A stretch of DNA of 64,000 nucleotides from Winslowiella toletana (GCF_032164335.1 NZ_CP134152.1:2294001-2358000), one strand, 5' to 3'; positions 48,079-57,433 are shown, counted from the first letter of the stretch. The notes: a model not told the origin generated them from the sequence alone. Numbers and translations are program-made.

Positions 48079-49080
48079 CTGCAGGGCGACAACCTTCGCG
48101 CGTAGCGCCTGTTTCTCGGCTTCACTGATAAACGCAATCTTCAGGCCATTTTCCTGCGCGGTACGGATCTGCTGCGCGCTCAGGCCCGCTGCGGGTGCCG
48201 CTACCTGATATTCATGCGCCAGTTCAATACCCTGAACCGCCGGATCGTCAGTATTAATGGTGGCCAGCACCCCATGTTCGAGGAAGGTTGCCAGCGGATG
48301 ATGGTGTAACTGTGCGACGGTGCTGGTCTGAATATTGGATGTCAGACAGGATTCGATACCAATCTGCTGTTCAGCCAGGAAATCCATCAGCGCCGGATCT
48401 TCTACTGCTTTCACGCCGTGGCCGATTCGCTCGGCACCCAGCTCTCGAATGGCCTGCCAGATGCTTTCCGGACCGGCGGCTTCACCGGCATGCACCGTGA
48501 TGCGCAGTCCGGCATCGCGTGCGCGGTTAAAGTGGCTCAGGAACTGACTGCCAGGGAATCCCAGCTCATCACCGGCCAAATCAAGCGCGGTAATGCTGTC
48601 GCGATGGGCCAGTAAGCCCTCCAGCTCGCGCAGGCAGGCTTCTTCACCAAAGGTACGGCTCATAATGCCAATCAGCCGCACCTCGATATCATGCTGCTGA
48701 CAACCGGCTTTAATACCGTCGATCACCGCTTCAACCACACCCGCTACCGGCAACTGGTGGTTCATCGCCATATAACCCGGAGAGAAGCGCAGTTCGGTAT
48801 AGTGAATACCGGCGCGCGCCGCATCCTCAACGTTTTCCTGCGCAATGCGGCGGCAGGCATCCAGAGAACCGAGCACTTTAACGCCCCAGTCCAGTTTTTG
48901 CAGGAAGCTGACCAGATCCGGCTCATTTTTCGTCACCTGCACGTGCGGACGCAGCGCGTCCAGCGTGCTGGCAGGCAGTGAGAGATTAAATTCGCGACCT
49001 AAATCAAGGATGGTTTGCGCACGAATATTACCGTCAAGGTGACGATGAATATCGGTGAGGGGAAGCTGGGTATCGATCAT
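48067..49080 (-). CDS. add: Adenosine deaminase
   Basis: Add deaminates adenosine and deoxyadenosine in purine salvage. The 337-residue TIM-barrel metalloenzyme begins [18 protein letters not shown] (zinc-binding HxH), has [14 protein letters not shown] with the third His and catalytic Glu, and [11 protein letters not shown] with the last metal-binding Asp. The start at 49080 matches E. coli; the 27-codon upstream extension from 49161 is rejected. In E. coli malY is the next gene; here two RHS-core genes are inserted. Confidence 0.97.
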   Translation of the reverse strand: MIDTQLPLTDIHRHLDGNIRAQTILDLGREFNLSLPASTLDALRPHVQVTKNEPDLVSFLQKLDWGVKVLGSLDACRRIAQENVEDAARAGIHYTELRFSPGYMAMNHQLPVAGVVEAVIDGIKAGCQQHDIEVRLIGIMSRTFGEEACLRELEGLLAHRDSITALDLAGDELGFPGSQFLSHFNRARDAGLRITVHAGEAAGPESIWQAIRELGAERIGHGVKAVEDPALMDFLAEQQIGIESCLTSNIQTSTVAQLHHHPLATFLEHGVLATINTDDPAVQGIELAHEYQVAAPAAGLSAQQIRTAQENGLKIAFISEAEKQALRAKVVALQGSR

Positions 49081-49219
49081 TTCGCACTCTCTGGATTGTA
49101 TAAGGTGAAGTGCAGAGCAGTATAAAAACATCTTGCGCAAATACGCCAGAGAATTGCGCAACGCGACCGCTTAACTGCTGGTTAATTGGTCGCGCCTGTG
49201 ACGGGGTACAGATTGACAT

Positions 49220-50305
49220 CTAATCAAATAAGTCAAACATTTCATGCTCTTCTTTTATTATTCTTATTTCTGCGGCAGTCATGACGCGGATGCGGTCTGG
49301 CGTCACCTGCTGATGATAAAGATGCGCTTCATGGAAGTAACTGGCGCGATTGGTATAGAGATTGATATCCAGTGAATCGGCATTCTCCAGCGCTGCTGCG
49401 GTGGCGGCCGGATGCGACAAATGTTCAGCCAGCCCAGCTTTATTAATCGCCAGATTTTTCAACAGTGAAACGCCTTTCATTCCCCGGGCATCTATCTCAT
49501 AAATATGAGCCGCGTTGCTTCCCCATTGCCGATAGCGTAATGCGCCAACCGCATTTTCAGCGACGATTAAGGCAGCACTTTCCTGTGAGGTCATTTTAGC
49601 CACGCCTCTGAAGGTGTTCGATGGCCTGAAACCAGTGCTTAAAATAATCGACGGCGGTGTTCTGTCTGCGCGATAAACTGGGGTAGTAAACATCTCTTCA
49701 TGCAGCCCCTGGTCATTAAGATTTAACCCTGCGCGATTCATTTGCTGTGCCGCCTGCGCCGAATCCCCGCTTAGCCCTTGATGCATCACAGCCCCAAGAC
49801 GCTGACGCAAGCCTTTAGTGGTGTTATTCAGCAGACGCCAGCCGCCCGCCGCCAAACCAATACCCAGCGACAGCATCCCGGCGGCAAATGACGCCCAACC
49901 CAGCCCCGCAGAGGCACGAGGATGCCGCTGGGCTATGGCGATACTGGCGATGCCGGTAACATCTGCGACCAGCGTTGAAGACTCCGCCAGCGCGGCACTG
50001 AAACTAAAGCTGGCGGCAATCGAGGTTCCGGCGCTAAATATCGCTCCCAGTATGCCAAGCAGGCCCAGCCCGATGCCAAGACCCGTCTGCCAGCTGAAAT
50101 GGCCGGAGGGATCGGCGCGATTGATCGGGTCGCCTGCACAGTATGTATAAGGGTTGATGCCGCCCGCATCAAACGGGCTGTAGTTGTCCGGGGTCGTAAA
50201 GCGTCTCAGTTGTGGATGGTAAGCCCGGTAGCCGTTACCCAGATGATAAACACCGCCGATCGGATCTGCACGTTCGCCATTAAAAGCCATCAGATGAGTA
50301 TTCAT
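49220..50305 (-). CDS. Short RHS-core protein with cholera-toxin-like ADP-ribosyltransferase tail
   Basis: A 361-residue orphan effector-like protein. Residues 1-70 are the RHS core (FNGERADP, NGYRAYHPQLRRFTTPD, ending NRADPSGH); about 72-158 is a hydrophobic Gly/Ala-rich segment; about 205-350 resembles the cholera/heat-labile enterotoxin A fold. YRADRTPP (211-218) parallels YRADSRPP, the TSQESAALIV stretch parallels the STS strand, HIYEID parallels the next strand, and Glu326 in FHEAHLY is the candidate catalytic Glu. It lacks the second Glu two residues earlier. AGGAGG precedes the start. No immunity gene or signal peptide is visible. Function is inferred. Confidence 0.8.
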   Translation of the reverse strand: MNTHLMAFNGERADPIGGVYHLGNGYRAYHPQLRRFTTPDNYSPFDAGGINPYTYCAGDPINRADPSGHFSWQTGLGIGLGLLGILGAIFSAGTSIAASFSFSAALAESSTLVADVTGIASIAIAQRHPRASAGLGWASFAAGMLSLGIGLAAGGWRLLNNTTKGLRQRLGAVMHQGLSGDSAQAAQQMNRAGLNLNDQGLHEEMFTTPVYRADRTPPSIILSTGFRPSNTFRGVAKMTSQESAALIVAENAVGALRYRQWGSNAAHIYEIDARGMKGVSLLKNLAINKAGLAEHLSHPAATAAALENADSLDINLYTNRASYFHEAHLYHQQVTPDRIRVMTAAEIRIIKEEHEMFDLFD

Positions 50306-50492
50306 AATCGCCTCCTGTAGTGAGAAAGCGCATTAATATCTGAGAAAATTCGTCAGGAATAATCATTAATCATCAATAAAATCGGTTTGTTATTGTTGTT
50401 TCAGCTCCGCGTTAACATGATGACATCACCGTCACTCTGTCAGGGGTGGACGGGCAGGGGCAGGCCAGATGATGACCTGCCACGATTAGCGG

Positions 50493-51593
50493 TTAAAAGA
50501 TGCGATTATTGATTTCTAAAGTTCTGACCTCTTCGGCAGACATTACCCGGATGCGGTCTGGCGTAATTTGCTGGTGATAAAGATGTACCTCATAAAATTC
50601 ACTGGCTCGGTTAAAAACGCGATTAAACTCATCTTCATCAGCGGTGGCAAAAGCCAATCTGGCAGGCTCATCGTTGCGAATAAGCTGGGCAAGGCCGCTG
50701 CGGTTGAAGATATAGTTTTTCCAGAGTGAAACGCCTTTTACTCCCATTGCATCAATTTCATACACATACGACATCTCGCCTCTGAGACGGAATAGTGCTC
50801 TGAATTTCAGCGCACCCAACACCCTTTCTGAGGCGATTAAAGCAGGTGTGTATTCGGGAATCATTTTCGGCACGCCTCTGAATATTTTGGAGGGGTCGAA
50901 TCCGTCATTTAAGATGACTTCTGGCGGTAACCGGTCGACCCGATACACCTTCGAATTAAAAATGTTCTCGCGTAATCCCAGTCCGTTTAGCTCGGTGCCA
51001 CCTGAATGAGATAATCCGGCGCGGTTCATTTGCCGCGCTGCCTGCGCGGCATCTCCGCTTAGCCCGGTATGCAGAACATTTCCCAGCCGCTGGCGCAGGC
51101 CTCTGGTTTCATTATTCAACATGCGCCAGCCACCTGCCGCCAGACCGGTGCCCAGCGACAGCATGCCGGCAGCCAGTGACAGCCAACCCAGCACCGTTGA
51201 GGCGCGGGAGTTGTGCTGGCCGGTGGCGATACTGGCGATGCCGGTGACATCCGCGACCAGCGCTGCAGACTCGGTCAGCGCGGCACTGAGACTGAGGGTG
51301 GCGGCAATCGACGTTCCGGCGCTAAATATCGCGCCGAGAATGCCCAGCAACCCCAGACCGATGCCGAGACCGGCCTGCCAGCTGAAATGGCCGGAGGGGT
51401 CGGCACGGTTGATTGGGTCGCCAGCACAGTATGCATAAGGATGAATACCGCCGGCGGCAAACGGGCTCAAGTTGTCCGGGGTAGTAAAGCGCATCAGTTG
51501 TGGATGGTAAGCCCGATAGCCGTTGCCAAGGTGGTAAGCACCACTGACGGGATCGGTACGCTCACCGTTAAAACTTAACATAGTATTATTCAT
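50493..51593 (-). CDS. Tandem paralogue: short RHS-core protein with ART-like tail
   Basis: A 366-residue relative of the adjacent 49220-50305 protein. The RHS core and hydrophobic segment (residues 1-190) are nearly identical to it, while the tail has diverged. YRVDRLPP (217-224), YVYEIDAMGVKGVSL and YEVHLYHQQITPDRIRVM keep the ADP-ribosyltransferase-like framework, with Glu335 the candidate catalytic residue. The STS-like strand is weaker (MIPEYTPALIA). A 187-bp gene-free gap separates the two genes. The Shine-Dalgarno sequence is distant (GGAG about 13 bases), so the start is less certain. It looks like a tandem duplication followed by divergence of the toxic end. Confidence 0.78.
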   Translation of the reverse strand: MNNTMLSFNGERTDPVSGAYHLGNGYRAYHPQLMRFTTPDNLSPFAAGGIHPYAYCAGDPINRADPSGHFSWQAGLGIGLGLLGILGAIFSAGTSIAATLSLSAALTESAALVADVTGIASIATGQHNSRASTVLGWLSLAAGMLSLGTGLAAGGWRMLNNETRGLRQRLGNVLHTGLSGDAAQAARQMNRAGLSHSGGTELNGLGLRENIFNSKVYRVDRLPPEVILNDGFDPSKIFRGVPKMIPEYTPALIASERVLGALKFRALFRLRGEMSYVYEIDAMGVKGVSLWKNYIFNRSGLAQLIRNDEPARLAFATADEDEFNRVFNRASEFYEVHLYHQQITPDRIRVMSAEEVRTLEINNRIF

Positions 51594-51756
51594 TGTATTT
51601 ACGATCTCCGGTGTGAAAGAACGCGATTTATACCCCGGAAAAAGCAGAAAAAATAATCATTTATTATGAATAAAATCAATGCATTAAACTATTCACACTA
51701 TGATGATGCACTCTGATGCTGATGAAGTGATACGCCCGCCAGAAACCAGCAGTTAA

Positions 51757-52932
51757 TCAGCGACGGCAGTCATTAATCGCACGTATCAGCCCCTGAACAC
51801 CGAGCTCAAGTTTACTGCGCGGGCAGCCCACGTTAAGCCGGATAAAACCCTTGCCCTCGGTGCCATAGGTATAACCGGGCATAATCGCCACTTTTTGCTG
51901 TTCAATCAGATTTTGCTGCAACCGCTGATCATCCAGCTGTAAAGCACGCAAATCGATCCAGGCCAGATAGCTGGCCTGAGGCGGCTGCCAGTCAAGTTCA
52001 GGAAAATGGCGCTGCAACTGTTGGGCAAGATAGTGCAGATTGCTGCGCAGGTATGCGCGCAGCGCGTCAAGCCAGTCAGCGCCCTGTCGGTAAGCGGCAA
52101 TATGTGCGGCAATCGTCATCACTGGTGGGGAGGAGAGACCGTCGGCATTTTTCAGCGCATCAAACCAGCGAGCGCGATCGTCTGGCTGGGTGATAAAACC
52201 ATATGCGCCACCCAGCGCCGGAATATTGAAGCTTTTGGACGCGGAGGTAAACAGCGCACAGGGCTGAGATGCCACGCTTATCCAGGGGGTATGCGGTACA
52301 TCACCGATGATCATATCCATATGAATCTCGTCGCTGATCACCTTAACCTGATAACGGGCGCACAGTTCGGCCATTTGTTCCAGTTCGCTGCGTAACCACA
52401 CTTTGCCGGTCGGATTATGCGGACTGCACAGCAGCATAATTTTACAGCGCTGGCGTTTCAGCGCGTTTTCCAGCGCGGTCATATCACATTGCCAGTGATT
52501 GCCCTGTTTCTCCAGCGGGGCAGCCAGCACCTGACGATGATTACTTTCAATGGTTTTGTAAAAGGCATCATAAGCCGGGGTATGGATCAGCACGCTGTCA
52601 CCTGGCTCTGACCACAGACGAATCATCTGTGCGACCATATAGATCACCGACGGGCCATAGACGAGGTGCTGTTGCTCGATATTCAGCCGAAATCGCTGCT
52701 GATACCACTGGCTGATAGCGCCCAGAAAGTCATCATGTTGCCAGCGGCTGTAACCAAACACGCCGTGAGTGACCCGCTGCTGTAGCGCGTCGATAATTAC
52801 CGGCGCGGTAGCAAAGTCCATATCAGAGATGGTAAACGGCAGCAGATCCGGATGACCAAAACGGTCAGCGACAAAATCCCATTGGGTACACCAGCTTCCG
52901 CGCCGGTCGATCGTCCGATCAAAGTTAAACAT
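51757..52932 (-). CDS. malY: PLP-dependent cystathionine beta-lyase and maltose-regulon modulator
   Basis: MalY is a 391-residue fold-type I PLP enzyme with beta-C-S lyase activity that also binds and inhibits the activator MalT. The PLP lysine lies in TSASKSFNIPALGGAYG near residue 233. The SPHNPTGKVW and VISDEIHMDMI segments contact the cofactor, and NVGCPRSKLELGVQGL is at the C terminus. It is cotranscribed after malX, 43 bases apart, as in E. coli. Confidence 0.95.
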   Translation of the reverse strand: MFNFDRTIDRRGSWCTQWDFVADRFGHPDLLPFTISDMDFATAPVIIDALQQRVTHGVFGYSRWQHDDFLGAISQWYQQRFRLNIEQQHLVYGPSVIYMVAQMIRLWSEPGDSVLIHTPAYDAFYKTIESNHRQVLAAPLEKQGNHWQCDMTALENALKRQRCKIMLLCSPHNPTGKVWLRSELEQMAELCARYQVKVISDEIHMDMIIGDVPHTPWISVASQPCALFTSASKSFNIPALGGAYGFITQPDDRARWFDALKNADGLSSPPVMTIAAHIAAYRQGADWLDALRAYLRSNLHYLAQQLQRHFPELDWQPPQASYLAWIDLRALQLDDQRLQQNLIEQQKVAIMPGYTYGTEGKGFIRLNVGCPRSKLELGVQGLIRAINDCRR

Positions 52933-52975
52933 CGCAACCTCACATAAAGCGGCAGCGGCTGCTGCCGTAAACCGG

Positions 52976-54571
52976 TTAATTCGCCGCGGTTTGCATCAGA
53001 AGAGTGATTTCATCTTTCACCGACTGCACCTGGGGGCCAATCACCACCTGCAGACTGTGAGCGTTAAGATGTACCACGCCGATAACGCGATAAGCCTTTA
53101 ATGCGGCGTCGTCCACTTTGCTCATATCACTGACGGTGAGGCGCAGGCGCGTCAGGCAGTTGTCGAGTGAGGTGATATTGTCGACGCCGCCAAGCGCAGC
53201 CAGAATGCCCGGCGCATTGTAGCCAGACTTGCCAATACCGGCACTGGAAAAGGTTTTGGCAATCGCCTCGCTGTTGTTATCGATTTCCCGACCTGGCGTT
53301 TTGATGTTGAAGCGGGTAATGGCGAAACGGAAAATCAGGTAGTAACTGACAAACCAGACAGCGGCAATCACCGGCACCCAGTACCATTTAGTCGAGAGTC
53401 CGTGCAGGATGCCGAACACGACGAAATCAATCACATTGCCGTCGGTGTTACCGATGGTAACGCCGAGGACTGCCATCACGGTAAAACCGAGGCCGGTCAG
53501 CAGCGCATGGACCAGATACAGCAGCGGCGCGATAAACAGGAACAGAAATTCAATCGGCTCGGTCGTACCGCCTACCACGCAGGCCACCACGCCTGAAATC
53601 AGCAGTCCCTTAATCTTAGGCCGGTTTTCCGGGCGGGCGCAGTGATAGATTGCCAGTGCGGCACCCGGTAAGCCACCCAGAAACGCGGGCATCTTACCCT
53701 GAGAGAGAAAGCGGGTTGCGCTCTCTGCAAAGGCACTGGAGGTTGGACAGGAGAGCTGGGCCTGAAAAATGGTCAGGGCACCACTGACGCTGTGACCGCA
53801 CACCTCCATGGTGCCACCGGCATCGGTAAAGCGAATAATCGCCACCAGAATATGCTGCAGCCCAAATGGCAGCAGCAGTCGTTCCCCGGTGCCGAAAATC
53901 ATCGGTCCAAAGTCACCGGCACCGTTAATTATCCAACCGAGACCACGGATCCCCGCCGCAAACACCGGCCAGATTAGTGGCACGGTCAGGCCTACAAGAC
54001 CCATTACCAGCGTCGTAACGATCGGCACAAAGCGCGTACCGCCAAAGAAGGCCAGCGCATCGGGCAGGCGAATGGTGTGAAAGCGCTCGTGGAGCCAGAA
54101 CACCACAATACCGACAATTACCGCACCCAGAATGCCAGTGTCGATCGACTGAATGCCGATAATATTCTGAATGTTATTGGCTTTCAGCACCGCAGCATCG
54201 CTGGTGGGCAAAATGCCTTTGGCAGTCAGCCAGAAGTTAACCGCCAGATTCATCACGGCGAAACCCACGAAGCCGGAAAATGCCGCAACGCCTTTATTCT
54301 CACGCGCCATGCCTAATGGAATGGCGATGGCAAACATCACGGGCAGGTAGCTGAAGGCGAAAGAGCCAATTTTGCTCATCCAGGTGAAGATCAGCTGTAG
54401 GACAGAATGGTCAAGAAACGGCAGTAAAGTGATCACATCGTGACTGCTCAAGGAGCTGCCGATGCCGAGCATAATCCCGCAAAAGGAGAGTAGCGCAACC
54501 GGCAACATAAAGGTTTTCCCCAGACTCTGGAAAAATTCCCACACGGATATTTTTGGTTTTTGGGTGGACAT
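52976..54571 (-). CDS. malX: PTS system maltose/glucose-type EIICB component
   Basis: MalX imports and phosphorylates sugars (glucose, maltose in E. coli). At 531 residues it has an EIIC membrane domain of about ten helices (MLPVALLSFCGIMLGIG to the LSTKWY region) and a C-terminal EIIB domain with the phosphorylated Cys in SLDNCLTRLRL. The start at 54571 has AGGAGAG upstream and matches E. coli; an ATG at 54682 would add 37 residues and is rejected. It is divergent from malI across MalI operators. Confidence 0.95.
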   Translation of the reverse strand: MSTQKPKISVWEFFQSLGKTFMLPVALLSFCGIMLGIGSSLSSHDVITLLPFLDHSVLQLIFTWMSKIGSFAFSYLPVMFAIAIPLGMARENKGVAAFSGFVGFAVMNLAVNFWLTAKGILPTSDAAVLKANNIQNIIGIQSIDTGILGAVIVGIVVFWLHERFHTIRLPDALAFFGGTRFVPIVTTLVMGLVGLTVPLIWPVFAAGIRGLGWIINGAGDFGPMIFGTGERLLLPFGLQHILVAIIRFTDAGGTMEVCGHSVSGALTIFQAQLSCPTSSAFAESATRFLSQGKMPAFLGGLPGAALAIYHCARPENRPKIKGLLISGVVACVVGGTTEPIEFLFLFIAPLLYLVHALLTGLGFTVMAVLGVTIGNTDGNVIDFVVFGILHGLSTKWYWVPVIAAVWFVSYYLIFRFAITRFNIKTPGREIDNNSEAIAKTFSSAGIGKSGYNAPGILAALGGVDNITSLDNCLTRLRLTVSDMSKVDDAALKAYRVIGVVHLNAHSLQVVIGPQVQSVKDEITLLMQTAAN

Positions 54572-54615
54572 ACACTCTCCTGGCAAAAAACTCAGCCACT
54601 GCTGAGGTAAAACAA

Positions 54616-54631
54616 GATAAAACGTTTTACC
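54616..54631. promoter_or_regulatory. MalI operator, malX side
   Basis: GATAAAACGTTTTACC contains the 12-bp perfect palindrome TAAAACGTTTTA and matches the E. coli MalI box GATAAAACGTTTTATC at 15 of 16 positions. It lies 45 bp upstream of malX. Confidence 0.9.
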
Positions 54632-54640
54632 AGGATTTAA

Positions 54641-54656
54641 TGCGAGTCTGCTCACA
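54641..54656. promoter_or_regulatory. CRP site between malX and malI
   Basis: TGCGAGTCTGCTCACA matches TGTGA-N6-TCACA at 9 of 10 positions. It sits between the two MalI operators, so CRP could activate either promoter as in E. coli. Confidence 0.7.
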
Positions 54657-54694
54657 TATTGATTGCCGCTAAGGGTTTTCATAAGTTGACTGAC

Positions 54695-54710
54695 GGTGTA
54701 ACGTTTTATC
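54695..54710. promoter_or_regulatory. MalI operator, malI side
   Basis: GGTGTAACGTTTTATC has one perfect half (ACGTTTTATC) and a weaker second half. It is 49 bp before malI and 79 bp from the other operator, fitting autoregulation. Confidence 0.75.
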
Positions 54711-54758
54711 TGTCCGGTTGACTGACTAACCGACCTCTTGCGGCAAAACTGGCGAACT

Positions 54759-55790
54759 ATGTCTCAGAAAAAAATAACTATTACCGATGTTGCTGATGAA
54801 GCGGGCATTTCGGTGACCACCGTCTCTCTGGTGTTGTCCGGAAAGGGACGAATTTCTCCCGCTACTGCTGAACGTGTGAATCGGGCGATTGAAAAGCTGG
54901 GCTATATCCCTAATCGTTCGGCGGCAATGCTTCGCGGTGGCGACAGCGGCGTTATTGGATTGATCGTGCGTGATATCTGTAATCCGTTTTATGCTGAAAT
55001 GACCGCCGGACTGAGTGAGGCGCTGGAAAAGCAGGGCAAAGTCCTGTTTCTGACGCAGAGTGGCGCTCAGGGGCAAAATCTTAACCGCTGTTTTGATTCG
55101 CTGGTGGCACAGGGCGTTGATGCCATCGTGCTGGGCGGAGGAGCGGAGAATGCCGGTGAGATTGCTGTCAGAGCGCGTGATGCAGGGATTGCACTGATTT
55201 GCGCTTCGCGTGCCAGTTCGCTGGATGCAACCGACTCGATTCGCCCGGATAATATGCACGCGGCAAAACTGGCAACTGAATATTTGATTAAACGTGGGCA
55301 TCACTGCATCGCATGGCTTGGGGGCTCCGGTTCCTCGTTAACCCGGGCTGAGCGTATTGGTGGTTACTGCTCTTCGCTGATGCAATACGGCTTACCGTTT
55401 CGCAGCGAATGGATTATTGAATGTGGCAGCCATCAGCGCGACGCGGCAGAGCTGACCGCCCAGCTGATTCAACAGCATCCGACGATTACCGCGATTCTGT
55501 GTCATAACGCCTCAGTTGCACTCGGCTGCTATTTTGGTCTGCAACGCAGCGGTCGCAGTATTGGTAAAGGTGGGCTGGACAGCTATTACAGCCAGCAGAT
55601 GGCGCTGGTGGGATTCGGTGATGTGCCGGAAGCGCAACTGACCGATCCGCCGCTGACCTTTATCACCAGTTCTGCACGTGAAATTGGTCGCAGCGCCGCC
55701 GCACGTCTGTTACAGCGTATGGCCGATCCACAGGGAGATATTCAGAATGTGATTATGCCTTCGACGTTAATTGAGCGCGGGTCGGCATAA
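54759..55790 (+). CDS. malI: LacI-family repressor of malXY
   Basis: MalI represses malXY and itself. The 343-residue product has an N-terminal LacI helix-turn-helix (TITDVADEAGISVTTVSLVLSGKG, residues 8-31, followed by the hinge helix) and a periplasmic-binding-protein-like effector domain with GVIGLIVRDICNPFYAEMTAG and SSSLTRAERIGGYC. The start at 54759 gives the E. coli-like MSQKKITI; an upstream in-frame ATG at 54738 adds seven residues. In E. coli the uid genes and hdhA separate it from ydgA; here they are adjacent. Confidence 0.94.
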   Translation: MSQKKITITDVADEAGISVTTVSLVLSGKGRISPATAERVNRAIEKLGYIPNRSAAMLRGGDSGVIGLIVRDICNPFYAEMTAGLSEALEKQGKVLFLTQSGAQGQNLNRCFDSLVAQGVDAIVLGGGAENAGEIAVRARDAGIALICASRASSLDATDSIRPDNMHAAKLATEYLIKRGHHCIAWLGGSGSSLTRAERIGGYCSSLMQYGLPFRSEWIIECGSHQRDAAELTAQLIQQHPTITAILCHNASVALGCYFGLQRSGRSIGKGGLDSYYSQQMALVGFGDVPEAQLTDPPLTFITSSAREIGRSAAARLLQRMADPQGDIQNVIMPSTLIERGSA

Positions 55791-55828
55791 AGCAGAGGGT
55801 AATGTTTTTGCGGCATCATCCTAAGAAA

Positions 55829-55847
55829 GGGCGGCAGAGCGCCGCCC
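55829..55847. terminator. Hairpin between convergent malI and ydgA
   Basis: GGGCGGC pairs with GCCGCCC around an AGAGC loop, in the 69-bp gap between the two stop codons. No long U tract; TTTC follows on the minus strand. Confidence 0.5.
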
Positions 55848-55859
55848 GGAAGAAAAGTA

Positions 55860-57368
55860 TTACTCGGCAGGCAACCCTTCCGGCATCGCCGTCATGCCGC
55901 CCAGCATATAGCGAGCCAGGAACTGATCGAGCGGCATTTTCTCGCCGTTCATCGTCACCTGACCGTTGCCGTATTGCAGGCTGGTAACGATATTATCATC
56001 CTGTTGCGTGGTCAGTTTAAACATCTGGCCCATAGCCGCGATGCCTTTGACCTGCTGCTCAGCCAGTTTCGCTGCCTGTTCCTGCGGATGGCCTTCTGCC
56101 ATCGCCACATGGGTCATCAGCTCGGTTGCCATATCCATCGAGATCACCAGCTTACCGTCCAGCGTTTTCAGCACGCGATCGGCAGCCTGGTTGATGTTCT
56201 GCGCCTGGCCGGTAGCGGTGGAAGGATCGTTAAAGTGTACTGACAGATTAAAGCTGCTCTCACCCTTATCGTTCTTCCAGCTTAGCGGTGCCACGGTAAT
56301 CACCGGACCACCTTCCAGCAGAGTCGGCAGATTAGCCACCAGAATCTGATTCACCTGTTCCTGATAACGCTGCGGATCTTCTGCAATGCCCGGCTGATTC
56401 AGCAGCGCCTGCATCTCAGTATTGTAATTTTCAGAGAAGGTTTTCAGCGCTTTACCATCAAGTTGTGACAGTTTCATCGACAGCTTGCCCTGACCAAACG
56501 ACTGATTCTGCATCATCAGATTGTCGAGGGTGTAATCGATGGTGCCTGATACCACGTTATCTTTGGAATCAAAGCTGGAAGTGCCTTGTAAACCTTCCAG
56601 CGTTAACGCTTCCTTGCCATTGACGCTGGCGGTCAGTTTTTTCAGGTTGATACCCTGATCGCCAATTCGCACACCTTGCGGGCTAAGATGGGTATTGGCA
56701 TTGGCTTTCACGCCGTTCAGCGTAAACAGCACGGGCATATCCAGCTGATTTTTTGTGGTGATGGCGATGCTGTCGATATCACCATCAAAACTGACTTTAT
56801 CGCCTTTATCATCGGCATCAATATTCAGGGTGCCGCCATTCCAGGCGAAACGGTGGCCGCTTTCGGCATTCTGATAATCAACCGGTAACAGTTTGATCGC
56901 CGACGAGGTGGCACCGCTGTAACTGACGCGGGTATCAGCCTGCACCAGAGATTCACCTTTCGTCAGTTCAAACAGCGGCTTCACCGCATCGGTGTTTTCC
57001 AGCTCGCTATGTACTGAGGCCATCGACGGCAGCAGATTAAACTTCTTCAACTGGGCAAACGGGAAGGGACCATGATCGATCTTTTCATTGAAGACAATGC
57101 TCTGACCCGGCTTAAGCAGTGAGTTATCTTCGGTTTGTGAGCTGGCCTGCACCACCAGTTTGGCGCTACTGCTGAACAGGCCGCGCTGGTAATCCTGATA
57201 GCTCACCTTCAGGCGGCTGTCCGGGGCAATATTATTCAGCTGTGCATTGGCGTTCTGAACCAGGGTGTCCATATGGGTTTCGAGCTGCTTACCAGTGAAC
57301 CAGGCACCGCCGGTCCAGATAACACCTAATGCAACCACTACGCCTACTGCAATCTTGGTCTTTTTCAT
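55860..57368 (-). CDS. ydgA: DUF945 protein YdgA
   Basis: A 502-residue protein of DUF945, the E. coli YdgA length. An N-terminal membrane anchor (KIAVGVVVALGVIWTGGAWFTGK) is followed by a long periplasmic beta-rich region. Conserved pieces include SVIFNEKIDHGPFPFAQLKK (read here as IVFNEKIDHGPFPFAQL), VITVAPLSWKN and MGQMFKLTTQQDDNIVTSLQY. Function is not established. The start at 57368 has AAGGA upstream. It lies between malI and manA. Confidence 0.93.
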   Translation of the reverse strand: MKKTKIAVGVVVALGVIWTGGAWFTGKQLETHMDTLVQNANAQLNNIAPDSRLKVSYQDYQRGLFSSSAKLVVQASSQTEDNSLLKPGQSIVFNEKIDHGPFPFAQLKKFNLLPSMASVHSELENTDAVKPLFELTKGESLVQADTRVSYSGATSSAIKLLPVDYQNAESGHRFAWNGGTLNIDADDKGDKVSFDGDIDSIAITTKNQLDMPVLFTLNGVKANANTHLSPQGVRIGDQGINLKKLTASVNGKEALTLEGLQGTSSFDSKDNVVSGTIDYTLDNLMMQNQSFGQGKLSMKLSQLDGKALKTFSENYNTEMQALLNQPGIAEDPQRYQEQVNQILVANLPTLLEGGPVITVAPLSWKNDKGESSFNLSVHFNDPSTATGQAQNINQAADRVLKTLDGKLVISMDMATELMTHVAMAEGHPQEQAAKLAEQQVKGIAAMGQMFKLTTQQDDNIVTSLQYGNGQVTMNGEKMPLDQFLARYMLGGMTAMPEGLPAE

Positions 57369-57433
57369 CTTCTGTCGTCGTCCTTTCACTGATTTCAAGC
57401 GCTACCTGAGCAATCCTCTCACCGGCAGCGCAG

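Noticed and set aside
18036..51593. Type VI secretion or Tc-toxin cluster around the RHS genes
   Set aside because: No VgrG, Hcp, PAAR, TcA/TcB or other secretion gene was recognised in the window.
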